A DNA stretch of 64,000 nucleotides, from positions 186,001-250,000 of the forward strand of contig NZ_JAHXZN010000004.1 in the NCBI RefSeq assembly GCF_019429485.1. The letters are read 5' to 3'. This stretch comes from Sphingomonas citri (GTDB taxonomy: Bacteria > Pseudomonadota > Alphaproteobacteria > Sphingomonadales > Sphingomonadaceae). Below the pieces are notes generated by a model. That model ran no database searches. It saw only the letters and a list, made by a program, of their open reading frames with translations, and had not been told where the DNA came from. The position numbers and the translations under genes are program-made. Shown one piece after another: positions 54,331-64,000 of the stretch; the stretch's first letter is position 1, and every line of letters begins with the position of its first letter.

Positions 54331-57300
54331 ATGAACAGGGTGACGTTACTCGCCGCGACCGCGTTGGTCAGCGGCATGGTCGCGCCGGGCGCGGCACGCG
54401 CGCAGGCGGCGGCGAGCGAGCAGGTGCCGTCGGCGGCTCCAGCGGTCGCGACCGATCGCGAGGAGGCCCCAGCCGAGGTGGTGGTCACCGGCTCGCGCAT
54501 CGTCCAGCCCGCCTATGACGGCGTGATTCCCGGCGCGCAGGTCAGCGGCGAGCAGATCCAGCGCCGCACCTTCACCAACGCGCTCGACGCGCTGACCGAC
54601 GTGCCGTTCGTGACCGCCGGCGCGAACCCCTATGGCGGCAACGGCGAGGGCGAGAGCCTAGGTCAGGCCTATGCCGACCTGTTCGGGCTCGGCTCGAACC
54701 GGACGCTGACGCTGGTCAACGGTCGGCGCTACGTCTCGGGAAATTCGGCGTCGCTGTTCGTCGCGGGGAACACGACCGGGTCGCAGGTCGATCTCAGCAC
54801 CATCCCGGCCGCGCTGATCGACCATAGCGACGTGGTCACCGTCGGCGGCGGGGTGGCCTATGGCTCGGACGCGGTCGCGGGTGTGATCAACATCGTCCTC
54901 AACGACCATCTCGAGGGCTTTTCCCTCAACGCGCTGTCGGGACTGACCGCGCGCGGTGACGGCGCGCGCTACCGGCTGAGCGCCGCGGCGGGGCACGACC
55001 TCGCCGGCGGTCGCGGCAACGTCAGCGTGGCTCTCGAATATGATCGCGACGACGCGCTCTATCAGAGTGACCGCGCCGGGTATCGTGCCCACTACCTGGC
55101 ACCGACCTCGTTCCGCAACGGCGGCGTACGTAACGCCGCTTACGTCCCCACGCTCGACGGCAGCGGAGGCAGCGCCTTCGTCGCGCGCGCCGCGGACAAG
55201 GTACCCAACAATATCGCGGGCGCGGGTTATCGCGGTGGCTCGCTTCTCACCACGTACAATGGTGCGGTGTTCAGCTACGACGCGCCAGGCTATCTGGGCG
55301 GCTATCTTCCCGCGGACTTCCAGGGGTTGACCACCACCGATCCGAACGATCCTGTTGCCTCGCCCGATTACCGGCCCGAGGCGCTCTGGACGATGGCGGG
55401 CAACACCAACCTGGTGCCGGGCCGGCCGGTGGCGAGCGGCAGCCGCTGCAGCGTGGCCAACCTGTCGAGCTTCTGCGCCTTCGCCCCCGACGCGCTGCCC
55501 GGCACGCGCGCGAGCGCGGAGGCGGGTGCGGCGCGTGACGCCTTCGACGCCGCGGTGATCGCGCGCTACGCGCCGGCGCTGGCGGGCGCGGGCGGCAGCA
55601 CGTCGCAGCGCGACGCGCTCGCGCTCAACCTGCTCCAGGCGAATTTGCCGACCCCGCGCGAATACCTCAAGGCGCACCCCGGCGCGGACATCAACGCCTT
55701 CATCGGGTCCTTCGTGCGCGGCTTTCTCACACGCGCCAACACCGATCCGGCGACGGCGGGAGCGTTGCCACGGCTCGCGGTGCCGCTTCAGTTCGACGCG
55801 GCGGGCGGCCTGCGCGCGATCACGGTGGCGGTGATCGCGGATCCGAGCGTGACGCCCAGCACCACGGCCGGGGCGATCAGCTAGGATGCCGCACGCGGCA
55901 GCGACGGCACGCGCTTCGCTCCGCTCCGAGTCCAGCAGGATCGCGTCATCGCCACGCTGCTCGCGCATCTCGACGTGAGCGACGCCGCCACGATCTACAC
56001 CGAGGAAAGCTATGCGCACGTCCGCAACCTGCTGCCGCGCACCGGGGCAGTGAGCAACAGCATCGGCGACGCCACCGCCGAGGGCAACGAACTGACCATG
56101 CAGCTCTCCAACCCCTATCTCGGCGATCAGGCGCGCGCCGCGCTGGGCGCCGCGGGAGTGACCGACAAGTTCCTGCTGTCACGCAGCAACCAGGACCTGT
56201 TCGGCGACAATCCGGTGACGGTGAGCAGCGATACCTATCGGTCCGTGCTGGGCGTGCGCGGCACGTTCGCGGCGTTCGGCAAGACCACCCACTACGATGC
56301 CTCGGCCAGCTACGGTCGCAGCGACCTCTCGGGCACCGGGCGCCAGGTCCGCGACATCGAATATGCGCTGGCGGTGGACGCGGTACGCGACGCGGAGGGG
56401 CGGATCGTCTGCCGCGCGCAGACCGCGGCGGGTGCCGGCATCCTCGGCCAGACTCCGTACGGCGTCGTGGGAGAGGAGATCGTGCGCGAGCGTGACGCCT
56501 CGGGCGTGATGGTCGAGAAGCGACTGCGCCGCGTCGTTACCGCGGCGCAGATCGCCGCGTGCCGGCCGATGAACGTCTTCGGCTATGGGCAGATGTCGGC
56601 GGCCGCGCGCGACTATGTCACCGCGCCGACCAGCCTGACCAATCATAGCGAGATGATCTTCGCGCAGTCGTCGCTGTCCGGGCCGATCCTCGACCTGCCG
56701 GCCGGCGCGCTGCGCTACGCCTTCTTCGGCGAGTATCGCCGCGAGCAGCTCGCCTATCACACCGACGATCTCACCCGCACCGGCGGCACGCGGCTGGTCG
56801 CGATCGCCGCGACCGAGGGGCATGTCCAGACCGCCGAGTTCGGCGGCGAGGCGAGTGTCCCGCTGTTCGGCGGTGCGTTCACCGCGCCGCTGCTGCGCCA
56901 GCTGAGCTTCGACCCCGGCATCCGTTTCGTCCGCCAGAGCGGCGCCGCGCCCGACGTGCGTTCGCTCGACGGCAGCACGCTGGTGCAGCGCGAGGCGGGG
57001 CGGTGGAACCGCGTCTACTCGCTCGCGGGTACCTGGCGCCCGGTCGTGCCGCTGCTGGTGCGTGGCAATTGGACCCACTCGATCCGCCAGCCGAACGTGA
57101 CCGAGCTGTTCCTCGGCGGCCAGCCGGCCTTCACCTCGCCGACCGACCCTTGTTCCTCCGGTGAGATCGGGCAGGGGGTGCATCCAGCGACGCGCCTCGC
57201 CAACTGCCGTCGCGCGGTGATCGACGCGGGGCTGGCGACCGACACGGCGGGCGCGGACCAGTTCCTCAACGGCTATGTCCCGTCCGGCGCCGCGATCACC

Positions 57301-58158
57301 GGCGTCTTCAACGGTTCGCCCGGCCTGCGCCCGGAGCGCGGGCGAAGCTGGACCGTGGGTGCGGTGTTCACGCCCGCGTTCGCGCCGCACTTCAAGTTGG
57401 GCGGCGACTATGTGCACGTGCTGCTCGAGGACCAGATCGTGCCGACCGACATCGATACCGCGATGCAATTGTGCCTCGACAGCCCGCACTATCCCGACAA
57501 CCGCGCCGACATCGGCGTGAACACCTGCGGCTTCTTCAAGCGCCTGCCGGCGGACAACCAGCGCGCCTTCGAGATCGCCAACGGCTTCAACATGGGCTTC
57601 ATCAACCAGGGCAAGTTGCAAGTCGAGGCGGCCAATGCGACGTTGGACGACGTGGTGCCGCTTGACGGATTGTTCGGCGCCGACGCGGGCAAGCTGGTGT
57701 TGCACGGCAACGTCTATCGCTTGTTCCATTATCTGTCCGCGGCCGACAATGACCTCGCGCACGCAGAGGAGTCCGCGGGCAGCATCGGTGTCAGCAAGTG
57801 GCGCACGCAATGGCGTGGCGGCTACGAGCACGGCGGCTTCTTCGCTCAATGGGTCTGGAACTGGGCGAGCGCCACTCACGCCTTCTCCGCCGGCGCGCCG
57901 ATCGAGGGGACGAATGAACGGAACGAAGTGCGGGATTTTATCCGCGTGCCCGCGTACAGCCTGCACGACGCCTCGATCGGCTATGCCTTCGGCGCGCAAC
58001 GGCGCTTCGGGCTCACCTTCAATGTCAGCAATGTCTTCGACAAGCTGACCGCCGGGCCGATGGTGCAATCCTATGCGTTCAGAGCGCCTGCCTACCCCAA
58101 CACCATCATCGACGACTTCGGTCGCCGCTTCACCCTCAGTGTCGACGTGAAATGGTGA
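54331..58158 (+). pseudogene. TonB-dependent receptor interrupted by one in-frame TAG
   Basis: Start ATG 54331 with a signal peptide (GAARAQ), plug (AEVVVTGSRIV; VVTVGGGVAYGSDAVAGVINIVL) and barrel. A TAG stop at 55882-55884 ends the first 517 residues, but the same reading frame is open on both sides: the bases after it encode DAARGSDGTRF and then a further ~745 residues of barrel to the stop at 58158. No base is lost or gained, so a single substitution (for example TAT or TAC to TAG) explains it. Total length would be 1275 residues. Nonsense mutation, sequencing error or suppressed codon cannot be told apart here. Confidence 0.9.
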
Positions 58159-58192
58159 GCCCCCGCGCTCCTGCTCCGGCGGGAGCGCGTCC

Positions 58193-59044
58193 TTACCGCG
58201 CCTTCAGCGCCCAGCGCATCACGCGGCTCACCCCGTCCGCGCCGGCGCGGATCGCGGGGCGTGCGGCGGCGGGCTGGAGGCGGCCGTGCAACGCCGCCGC
58301 CCAGCCCGGCAGCAGGTCCACCGCCGCCGCGCTCGCCACCGCCAGCGCCGCCGCGGCGGCGGGGTCGTCGCCGGGCGCGAGCAGCGCCGCCGCCACCTCG
58401 CGCGTACGATGGTCGGCGCGCAGCTCGGGCAGGATCCGCGCGTAATAGTCCGCCACCGCGGCGCGCGAGCGCGGCACGTCGGCGGCGCCGAGCTTCTCCG
58501 CCACCACCGCGGTGTCGGCGAGATAGCGGTCCTGCTCGGCCGCGCTCAGCGACGCGTCGCGGTAACGCAGGTAGGCGCGCAGGAAGCTGTCCACCTCGGC
58601 GACGTGGATCCAGGTGAGCAGCGCCGGATCGTCGGCGCGATAGGGGGTGCCGTCGGGCAGCGTGCCGGTGACATGGTCGTGGACGCGGCGCACCTGCGCG
58701 ATCGCGCGCTCGGCGGTGTCGGTCGCGCCGAAGGTGGTGACGGCGATGAAGCTGGCGGTGCGGCGCAGTCGGCCGAGCCGGTCGTCGCGGAAGCCGCTAT
58801 GGTCCCACACCCCGGCGAGCGCGCGCGGGTGGAGCATCTGGAGCAGCAGCGCGGAGATGCCGCCGATCATCATCGCGGAGAAATCGGCGTGGACCGCCCA
58901 GGCGGGGGAGTCGCGCGCGATCAGTCCGGGATCGTCGGGCGCGCGCGCCAGGTCGAGCTGCTCGCTCGCCACCAGCGCGCGCAACCGGTCGCCGAGCGCG
59001 CCGCGCGCGCGCTCGACCAGCCCGGCCGAGGGGGCGTCGGTCAC
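58193..59044 (-). CDS. DUF2236 / MpaB-like oxygenase-family protein
   Basis: 283 residues. The stretch SPAWAVHADFSAMMIGGISALLLQMLHPRALAGVWDHSGFRDD and the TWIHVAEVDSFLRAYLRY helix are the hallmark of DUF2236, which includes the latex-clearing (Lcp) and MpaB oxygenases that bind haem b. The GTG at 59044 is preferred; the frame upstream is arginine-rich. Substrate unknown. Confidence 0.85.
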   Translation of the reverse strand: MTDAPSAGLVERARGALGDRLRALVASEQLDLARAPDDPGLIARDSPAWAVHADFSAMMIGGISALLLQMLHPRALAGVWDHSGFRDDRLGRLRRTASFIAVTTFGATDTAERAIAQVRRVHDHVTGTLPDGTPYRADDPALLTWIHVAEVDSFLRAYLRYRDASLSAAEQDRYLADTAVVAEKLGAADVPRSRAAVADYYARILPELRADHRTREVAAALLAPGDDPAAAAALAVASAAAVDLLPGWAAALHGRLQPAAARPAIRAGADGVSRVMRWALKAR

Positions 59045-59072
59045 GCCCCGATCCCCGCGGCCGGCGTCAGGC

Positions 59073-59582
59073 TCAGGCCTCGGCCGGGGCCGACTTGCGG
59101 CGGCCGCGCGGCGCGGGGGCCGGCGTCGGCGCGGCCTCCTCGCCACCGCCGCGACGCGCGCCCGGCTTGCGGCCGAGACCGATCTTCTTCGCCATGTCGC
59201 GGCGCGCCTGCGAGTAATTCTCGGCGACCATCGGGTAATCGGGCTTCAGGCCGAAGCGCTGGCGATAGTCGTCGGGGGTCAGACCGTGGCCGGCGAGGTG
59301 GCGACGCAGCGTCTTGTACGGCTTGCCGTCGATCAGCGAGATCAGATGATCCTTGGAAGCCAACGACTTACGCACCGAAACCGCGGGGGTATAGTCGCTC
59401 GCGGGCTCCTCCGAGCTGGTCACCGAAGTGCTCGACGACAGGTTCGACACCGCGTCGTGCATCGTGCGCAGAAACGCGGGAACGTCCTCGCCCGAGGCGC
59501 GCGTGTTGGGATTGGACAGCCAGGCGATCGTCAGTTCGGTCGCGAGCTCGACCACATTGGTGCTGGCGGTCTCGTCGTTCAT
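59073..59582 (-). CDS. MucR/Ros-family transcriptional regulator without zinc cysteines
   Basis: 169 residues. The C-terminal Ros/MucR domain is clear: GKPYKTLRRHLAGHGLTPDDYRQRFGLKPDYPMVAENYSQARRDMAKKIGLG. In Ros the zinc is held by CxxC (C-L-E-C-G) and two His; here the two Cys positions read S and D (SLIDG), while both His remain. Zinc-less Ros homologues are known, so it can still bind AT-rich DNA. ATG at 59582 has GAGGAG upstream. A Thr/Ser-rich N-terminal arm precedes the domain. Confidence 0.92.
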   Translation of the reverse strand: MNDETASTNVVELATELTIAWLSNPNTRASGEDVPAFLRTMHDAVSNLSSSTSVTSSEEPASDYTPAVSVRKSLASKDHLISLIDGKPYKTLRRHLAGHGLTPDDYRQRFGLKPDYPMVAENYSQARRDMAKKIGLGRKPGARRGGGEEAAPTPAPAPRGRRKSAPAEA

Positions 59583-59612
59583 CGTAACACTCCTCGAAAT
59601 GATGATGTGGCG

Positions 59613-59639
59613 TCTATACAGCGGCTGAGATGCCGTCAA
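59613..59639 (-). promoter_or_regulatory. promoter of the MucR gene
   Basis: On the minus strand TTGACG (59634-59639), then 15 bases, then TATAGA (59613-59618), about 30 bases before the MucR start codon. Spacing is slightly short. AT-rich DNA around it could serve as an autoregulatory MucR site. Confidence 0.45.
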
Positions 59640-59807
59640 CGCATGAGAGCTAATAGTTCTAACATGTGTTCGATAGAAGAGACTGTTGAACTCTTGTTAC
59701 GGCAGATGTCGCGGCCGGCCGTCCCATATTCGCACGAAGCTTGACCGCCGCGCTCCCCCCGTTCCATGATCCCGGAGAGGGTAGAGCATAAGAAAAGGGG
59801 TTAATGC

Positions 59808-61229
59808 ATGAAGCTCGGTCGAGGGCGCCGCGCGCTCTGGGGCGCGGTCGCGATCGCGCTGCCACTCGCCGCCTGCGCGAGTGACGGCAAGGATCGCCCC
59901 AAGAGCGCCGCCGCCAAGGCGCCGCCGGTGAAATACGCGCGCGATCCTTACCCCTCGACCTACCACGCTTACCCCGGAGTGCCGACGCTGGTGCGCAACG
60001 TCACCGTGTTCGACGGCGAGGGCGGGCGGATCGACGGCGGCGCGGTGCTGCTCGCGGACGGCAAGATCGCCGCGGTGGGTCAGTCGCTCGACGCGCCCGC
60101 GGGCGCGACCGTGATCGACGGCGCGGGCAAGTACATCACTCCCGGCATCGTCGACATTCACAGCCATCTCGGCGACTATCCGAGCCCGCAGGTGCAGGCG
60201 CTGTCCGACGGCAACGAGGCGACCGCGCCGATCACCGCCGACGTCTGGGCCGAGCACAGCGTGTGGCCGCAGGACCCCGGCTTCGGCCGCGCGCTCGCCA
60301 ACGGCGGGGTGACGACGCTGCAGATCCTGCCCGGCTCGGCCAATCTGATGGGCGGGCGCAGCGTGGTGCTCAAGAACGTCTACGCGCGCACGATGCAGGC
60401 GATGAAGTTCCCCGGCGCGCCCTACGGCCTCAAGATGGCGTGCGGCGAGAACCCCAAGCGCGTCTACGGCAGCAAGAACCGCGAGCCGTCGACCCGCATG
60501 GGCAATGTCGCGGTGGATCGCCAGACCTGGGCGAAGGCTGTGGCGTACAAGCGCAAGTGGGACAAATACGAGAAGGAGGGCGGCGATCCGCCCGACCGCG
60601 ACATCGGCATGGACACGCTGCGCGGCGTGCTCTCGGGCGAGATCATGGTGCAGAACCACTGCTACCGCGCCGACGAAATGGCCATCGTGCTCGATATGGC
60701 CAAGGAGTTCGGCTACCACGTCACCGCCTTCCACCACGCGGTCGAGGCCTACAAGATCGCGGACCTGCTCAGGGCCAGCGGCACCTGCGCCGCGGTCTGG
60801 GCCGACTGGTACGGCTTCAAGATGGAGAGCTACGACGGGATCGGCGAGAATCTCGCGATCCTCGATCACGCGGGCGCGTGCGCGATGATCCACTCCGACG
60901 ACGAGAACGGCATCCAGCGGCTCAACCAGGAAGTCGCCAAGGTGCTCTCCTCGGCGCGTCACGCCGGCATCCAGGTGAGCGACGAAGCGGCGTGGAAGTG
61001 GCTCTCGCTCGGGCCGGCCAAGGCGCTCGGCATCGACTCGCAGACCGGCAGCCTGCGCCCCGGCAAGATGGCCGACGCGGTGCTGTGGAACGGCAATCCG
61101 TTCAGCGTCTACACAAGGCCCGAGAAGGTCTGGGTCGACGGCGCGTTGCTCTATGATTCGAGCGATCCGAAGCGCCGCCCGGTGAGCGACTTCGAGCTCG
61201 GCCAGCCCGGTTCGGGAGACGTCAAGTGA
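59808..61229 (+). CDS. amidohydrolase, predicted lipoprotein
   Basis: 473 residues. Lipobox LPLAAC (Cys about 24) predicts anchoring outside the cytoplasm. Imidazolonepropionase-like TIM-barrel: the metal motif H118-S-H120 (VDIHSHLGD), a further NHCYRADEM and AFHHAVEAYK histidines, and MIHSDDENG with the catalytic Asp. The substrate is unknown; related genes in Proteobacteria are linked to peptide or cyclic-amide hydrolysis. The next gene overlaps the stop (GTGA). Confidence 0.92.
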   Translation: MKLGRGRRALWGAVAIALPLAACASDGKDRPKSAAAKAPPVKYARDPYPSTYHAYPGVPTLVRNVTVFDGEGGRIDGGAVLLADGKIAAVGQSLDAPAGATVIDGAGKYITPGIVDIHSHLGDYPSPQVQALSDGNEATAPITADVWAEHSVWPQDPGFGRALANGGVTTLQILPGSANLMGGRSVVLKNVYARTMQAMKFPGAPYGLKMACGENPKRVYGSKNREPSTRMGNVAVDRQTWAKAVAYKRKWDKYEKEGGDPPDRDIGMDTLRGVLSGEIMVQNHCYRADEMAIVLDMAKEFGYHVTAFHHAVEAYKIADLLRASGTCAAVWADWYGFKMESYDGIGENLAILDHAGACAMIHSDDENGIQRLNQEVAKVLSSARHAGIQVSDEAAWKWLSLGPAKALGIDSQTGSLRPGKMADAVLWNGNPFSVYTRPEKVWVDGALLYDSSDPKRRPVSDFELGQPGSGDVK

Positions 61230-62524
61230 CGCGCGCTCTGCTCCTCCTCGCCGCCAGCGTGCTGGCCGTGCCCGCCGCGGCGCAGACGATCGCGATCACC
61301 GGCGGTACCGTCGCGATCGGCGACGGCTCGGCGCCGATCGAGCGCGGCACGGTGGTGATCGCGAACGGCCGCGTCGTCGCCGCCGGCGCGGGCGTGGCGG
61401 TGCCCGCGGGCGCCGAGGTGGTCGACGCCACCGGCCGATGGGTGACGCCGGGCGTGGTCTCGGCGATGACCGACCTGTCGCTGGTCGACGCCGACGGCGT
61501 GTCCGAGAGCAACGACGCGGGCGCGAGGAACTCGCCGTACAAGGCCTCGATCGACGTGTCGGTCGCGGTCAACCCTTCGGGGGTCAAGGTCGCCAATGAG
61601 CGGCTCGGCGGCGTGACGCGCGCGATCGTCGCGCCCGAGGCGGGCGGGTCGATCTTCGCCGGGCAGGGCGCGGTGATCGACCTCGGCAGCGACCCCGACG
61701 CGCTGACCCGCGCGCGCGCGTTCGAATATGTCGAACTGGGCGAGGACGGCGGCAAGCTCGCCGGTGGCAGCCGCCCCGCGGCCTGGGCGCTGCTGCGCGA
61801 CGCCTTCCAGCAGGCGCAGGACTATCGCCGCGATCCCAAGGCGTTCGACGGCCGCTCGCGCGACTCGCTGGTGACCCGCGCGGACGCCGAGACGCTCGGG
61901 CGCGTGCTCGACGGCCAGCTGCCGCTGCTCGTCCATGTCGAGCGCGCCGCGGATATCCGCCAGGTGCTCGGGCTGACGCGCGACTATGCGAAGGTCAAGC
62001 TGGTGCTGGTCGGCGTCGCCGAGGGCTGGCTGGTGGCGCGCGAGATCGCCGCGGCGCGCGTGCCGGTGATCGCGCACGCGCTCGCCGATCTGCCCGCCAG
62101 CTTCGAGAGCCTCGCCGCGACCGAGTCGAACGTCGGGCGGATGCGCGCCGCCGGGGTGCCGGTGGCGCTGGCCTCGACCGGCGCGTCGGGCGGCGACCAT
62201 GTGCTGCGCCAGTTCGCGGGCAACCTCGTTGCGATCACGCGCGTGCCGGGCGCGACCGGGCTCGACTGGGGCCAGGCCTGGGCGTCGATCACCAGCGGTC
62301 CCGCCGAGGCGATCGGGCTGGGCGGCGAGATAGGCTCGCTGCGTCCCGGCCGGCGTGCGGACGTCGTGCTATGGGACGGTGACCCGCTCGAGCTGTCGTC
62401 GGTGCCGGTGGCGACCTGGGTCGACGGCCGCGCGCAGCCGATGCGCTCGCGCCAGACCGACCTGCGCGACCGCTATCTCACGCCGACCGAGGGCGCGCTG
62501 CCCAAGGCCTACGAGCGGCGATAG
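61226..62524 (+). CDS. amidohydrolase-like protein lacking metal ligands
   Basis: 432 residues, Sec signal peptide (VPAAAQ). It keeps the amidohydrolase outline (AITGGTVAIGDGSAPIERGTVVIANGRVVAAG, TPGVV, IGSLRPGRRADVVLWDGDPLEL) but at the HxH position reads SAMTDLSL, and at the catalytic Asp position VALASTGASGG. So the metal ligands are absent. It overlaps the active-looking paralogue and is probably a non-catalytic partner. Confidence 0.88.
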   Translation: MTRALLLLAASVLAVPAAAQTIAITGGTVAIGDGSAPIERGTVVIANGRVVAAGAGVAVPAGAEVVDATGRWVTPGVVSAMTDLSLVDADGVSESNDAGARNSPYKASIDVSVAVNPSGVKVANERLGGVTRAIVAPEAGGSIFAGQGAVIDLGSDPDALTRARAFEYVELGEDGGKLAGGSRPAAWALLRDAFQQAQDYRRDPKAFDGRSRDSLVTRADAETLGRVLDGQLPLLVHVERAADIRQVLGLTRDYAKVKLVLVGVAEGWLVAREIAAARVPVIAHALADLPASFESLAATESNVGRMRAAGVPVALASTGASGGDHVLRQFAGNLVAITRVPGATGLDWGQAWASITSGPAEAIGLGGEIGSLRPGRRADVVLWDGDPLELSSVPVATWVDGRAQPMRSRQTDLRDRYLTPTEGALPKAYERR

Positions 62525-62527
62525 CAA

Positions 62528-62556
62528 AGATCCTCCCCGCATGGCGGGGAGGATCT
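62528..62556. terminator. 13-bp perfect hairpin after the amidohydrolase pair
   Basis: AGATCCTCCCCGC (62528-62540) and GCGGGGAGGATCT (62544-62556) are exact complements around ATG. It starts 3 bases after the stop codon and resembles the outer hairpin of the 4851 repeat. Confidence 0.7.
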
Positions 62557-62626
62557 GAGGTGCTTCTAGCGCCATCCCACCCGCCCCATTGAAACCGCGG
62601 CGCGTCTCCCGCATTCAACGCGGCAC

Positions 62627-63928
62627 ATGACCTCCACCGTGCGCTCGCTCGGCGACAGCTTCGCCACCGTCCCCGTGCCTGAGGGGGCGGGTTTCTGGCG
62701 CAAGCTGCTCGCCTTCGTCGGGCCGGGCTGGCTCGTCGCGGTCGGCTACATGGACCCGGGCAATTGGGCGACCGACATCGCCGGCGGCTCGGCGTTCGGC
62801 TACACGCTCCTCTCGGTCGTGCTGCTGTCGAACCTGATGGCGATCGTGCTCCAGGCGCTGTCGGCGCGGCTCGGCATCGGCGCGGGGCTCGATCTCGCCC
62901 AGGCGTGCCGTCAGCACTCGTCGCGCCCGGTCGCCTGGCTGCTGTGGGGTCTGGCCGAGATCGCGATCATCGCCTGCGACCTGGCCGAGGTGCTGGGCAC
63001 CGCGATCGCGCTCAAGCTGCTGTTCGGCCTGCCGCTGGTGTACGGCGTCATCGTCACCGCGCTCGACGTCTTCCTGATCCTCGCGCTGCAGCGCTACGGC
63101 TTTCGTCGGCTCGAGGCGTTCATCGCCAGCCTGCTGATCATCATCGCCGGCTGTTTCGCGTTCGAGCTGTTCTGGGCCAATCCCGACTGGGGCGGTGCCG
63201 CGCGCGGGCTGGTGCCCTCGCGCGAGGTGGTGACCAACCCGGCGATGCTCTACATCGCGATCGGCATCCTGGGCGCGACGGTGATGCCGCACAACCTCTA
63301 CCTCCACTCCTCGATCGTGCAGACGCGCGCCTACGGCAGCGGCGCGCGAGATCGGCACGAGGCGCTCAAGCTGGCGACGATCGACTCGACCGTGGCGTTG
63401 GGCCTCGCCTTCTTCATCAACGCCGCGATCCTGATCCTAGCGGCGGCCGCCTTTCACACCGCGGGCCGCACCGAGGTTGCCGAGATCGAGCAGGCGCACG
63501 AGCTGCTGTCGCCGATGCTCGGCGTGGGCGCGGCGAGCGCGGTGTTCGCGGTGGCGCTGCTGGCGAGCGGGCAGAACTCGACCGTGACGGGCACGCTGGC
63601 CGGGCAGATCGTGATGGAGGGCTTCCTCGACGTGCGCCTGCCGGTGTGGCTGCGCCGGCTGGTGACGCGCGCGATCGCGATCGTGCCGGCGGTGCTGGTG
63701 GTGGCGGCGATGGGCGACCGCGGCGCGACCGAGTTGCTGGTGCTGAGCCAGGTGGTGCTGAGCCTGCAACTGCCCTTCGCGGTGATCCCGCTGGTGGCCT
63801 ATACCGCGAACCGGCGGCTGATGGGCGAGTTCGCCGCGCCGCGTTGGCTGGCCGGGCTGGCGTGGGCGATCGCGGCGGTGATCGTCGGGCTCAACGGCTA
63901 CCTGATGTGGGGAATGATGGCGGGCTGA
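62627..63928 (+). CDS. mntH: NRAMP-family divalent metal transporter
   Basis: 433 residues with about eleven membrane helices; proton-coupled Mn2+/Fe2+ import across the inner membrane. The metal-binding [13 protein letters not shown] in helix 1 and [10 protein letters not shown] in helix 6 are the NRAMP signatures. No Fur, MntR or mismetallation-type site was recognised in the 102-base upstream gap, which holds a hairpin. Confidence 0.93.
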   Translation: MTSTVRSLGDSFATVPVPEGAGFWRKLLAFVGPGWLVAVGYMDPGNWATDIAGGSAFGYTLLSVVLLSNLMAIVLQALSARLGIGAGLDLAQACRQHSSRPVAWLLWGLAEIAIIACDLAEVLGTAIALKLLFGLPLVYGVIVTALDVFLILALQRYGFRRLEAFIASLLIIIAGCFAFELFWANPDWGGAARGLVPSREVVTNPAMLYIAIGILGATVMPHNLYLHSSIVQTRAYGSGARDRHEALKLATIDSTVALGLAFFINAAILILAAAAFHTAGRTEVAEIEQAHELLSPMLGVGAASAVFAVALLASGQNSTVTGTLAGQIVMEGFLDVRLPVWLRRLVTRAIAIVPAVLVVAAMGDRGATELLVLSQVVLSLQLPFAVIPLVAYTANRRLMGEFAAPRWLAGLAWAIAAVIVGLNGYLMWGMMAG

Positions 63929-63943
63929 GCCGCTCTCCCGCGG

Positions 63944-64000
63944 TCACGCGACGCGGCGGCGGGTCGGCGCGTGGAAGTCGGGGGGCTTGTCCGCGATCCA
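63944..64000 (-). CDS. 3' end of an unidentified minus-strand gene
   Basis: The reverse strand from 64000 reads WIADKPPDFHAPTRRRVA followed by TGA at 63946-63944, with normal GC-rich codon use, 15 bases from the convergent mntH end. Too short to identify. Confidence 0.45.
   Translation of the reverse strand, partial: WIADKPPDFHAPTRRRVA

Noticed and set aside
54331..58158. Frameshift as the cause of the split receptor
   Set aside because: Both parts are in the same frame, so only a stop codon substitution is needed.

Overview
The window is chromosomal DNA from a GC-rich alphaproteobacterium, most likely a sphingomonad (Sphingomonas or a close relative). Indications are the very high GC with strong third-position GC bias, six TonB-dependent receptors in 64 kb, frequent ATGA/GTGA start-stop overlaps and GTG starts, a MucR/Ros regulator, and families of short palindromic intergenic repeats of the type common in this group. 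No rRNA, tRNA, CRISPR array, integrase or transposase was recognised.

Layout. 1-1808 is the 3' end of a TonB-dependent receptor (TBDR). 2.0-4.8 kb carries lnt (lipoprotein N-acylation) and metK, with a 20-bp perfect palindrome between them that looks like a SahR-type operator. 5.0-7.6 kb has aguB (putrescine synthesis), a beta-helix-like protein of unknown role and a divergent DUF815 ATPase. 7.8-14.4 kb has a TBDR, a Tat-exported PhoD phosphatase, and a divergent HxlR regulator/old-yellow-enzyme pair. 15-18 kb has two tandem soluble PAS chemoreceptors. 18-27.4 kb is a block of three large TBDRs, one of them Oar-like. A ribosome-modulation-factor-like small protein follows at 28.1 kb.

28.5-34.1 kb is a polymorphic-toxin locus: a secreted RHS/YD-repeat protein whose C-terminus resembles a PD-(D/E)XK nuclease toxin, an AT-richer gene in the immunity position, a 627-bp near-identical displaced copy of the RHS core, and a third, diverged RHS remnant. 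It is followed at once by a compact type IV secretion operon (virB2-B3-B4-B6-small secreted protein-B8-B10-B11, 34.3-41.7 kb) in which no virB9, virB5, virB7, virB1 or virD4 is visible.

41.7-49.1 kb holds a pirin/LysR divergent pair, a small His-rich membrane protein with a PepSY protein, a secreted protein of unknown function, an M3 oligopeptidase and a one-domain asparaginase-like protein. 49.3-54.1 kb is the complete tol-pal operon (ybgC-tolQRAB-pal); a palindromic repeat lies in frame inside the 5' end of tolB, ahead of its signal peptide. 54.3-58.2 kb is a TBDR gene split by one in-frame TAG codon. The rest has an MpaB/DUF2236 protein, a MucR-type regulator lacking the zinc cysteines, a pair of exported amidohydrolases (the second lacking metal ligands), an NRAMP transporter, and the tail of an unidentified minus-strand gene.

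Functionally the window is rich in cell-envelope functions: nutrient import across the outer membrane (TBDRs), envelope integrity (Lnt, Tol-Pal), secretion and competition (T4SS, RHS toxin). The accessory-looking material is concentrated at 28-42 kb.
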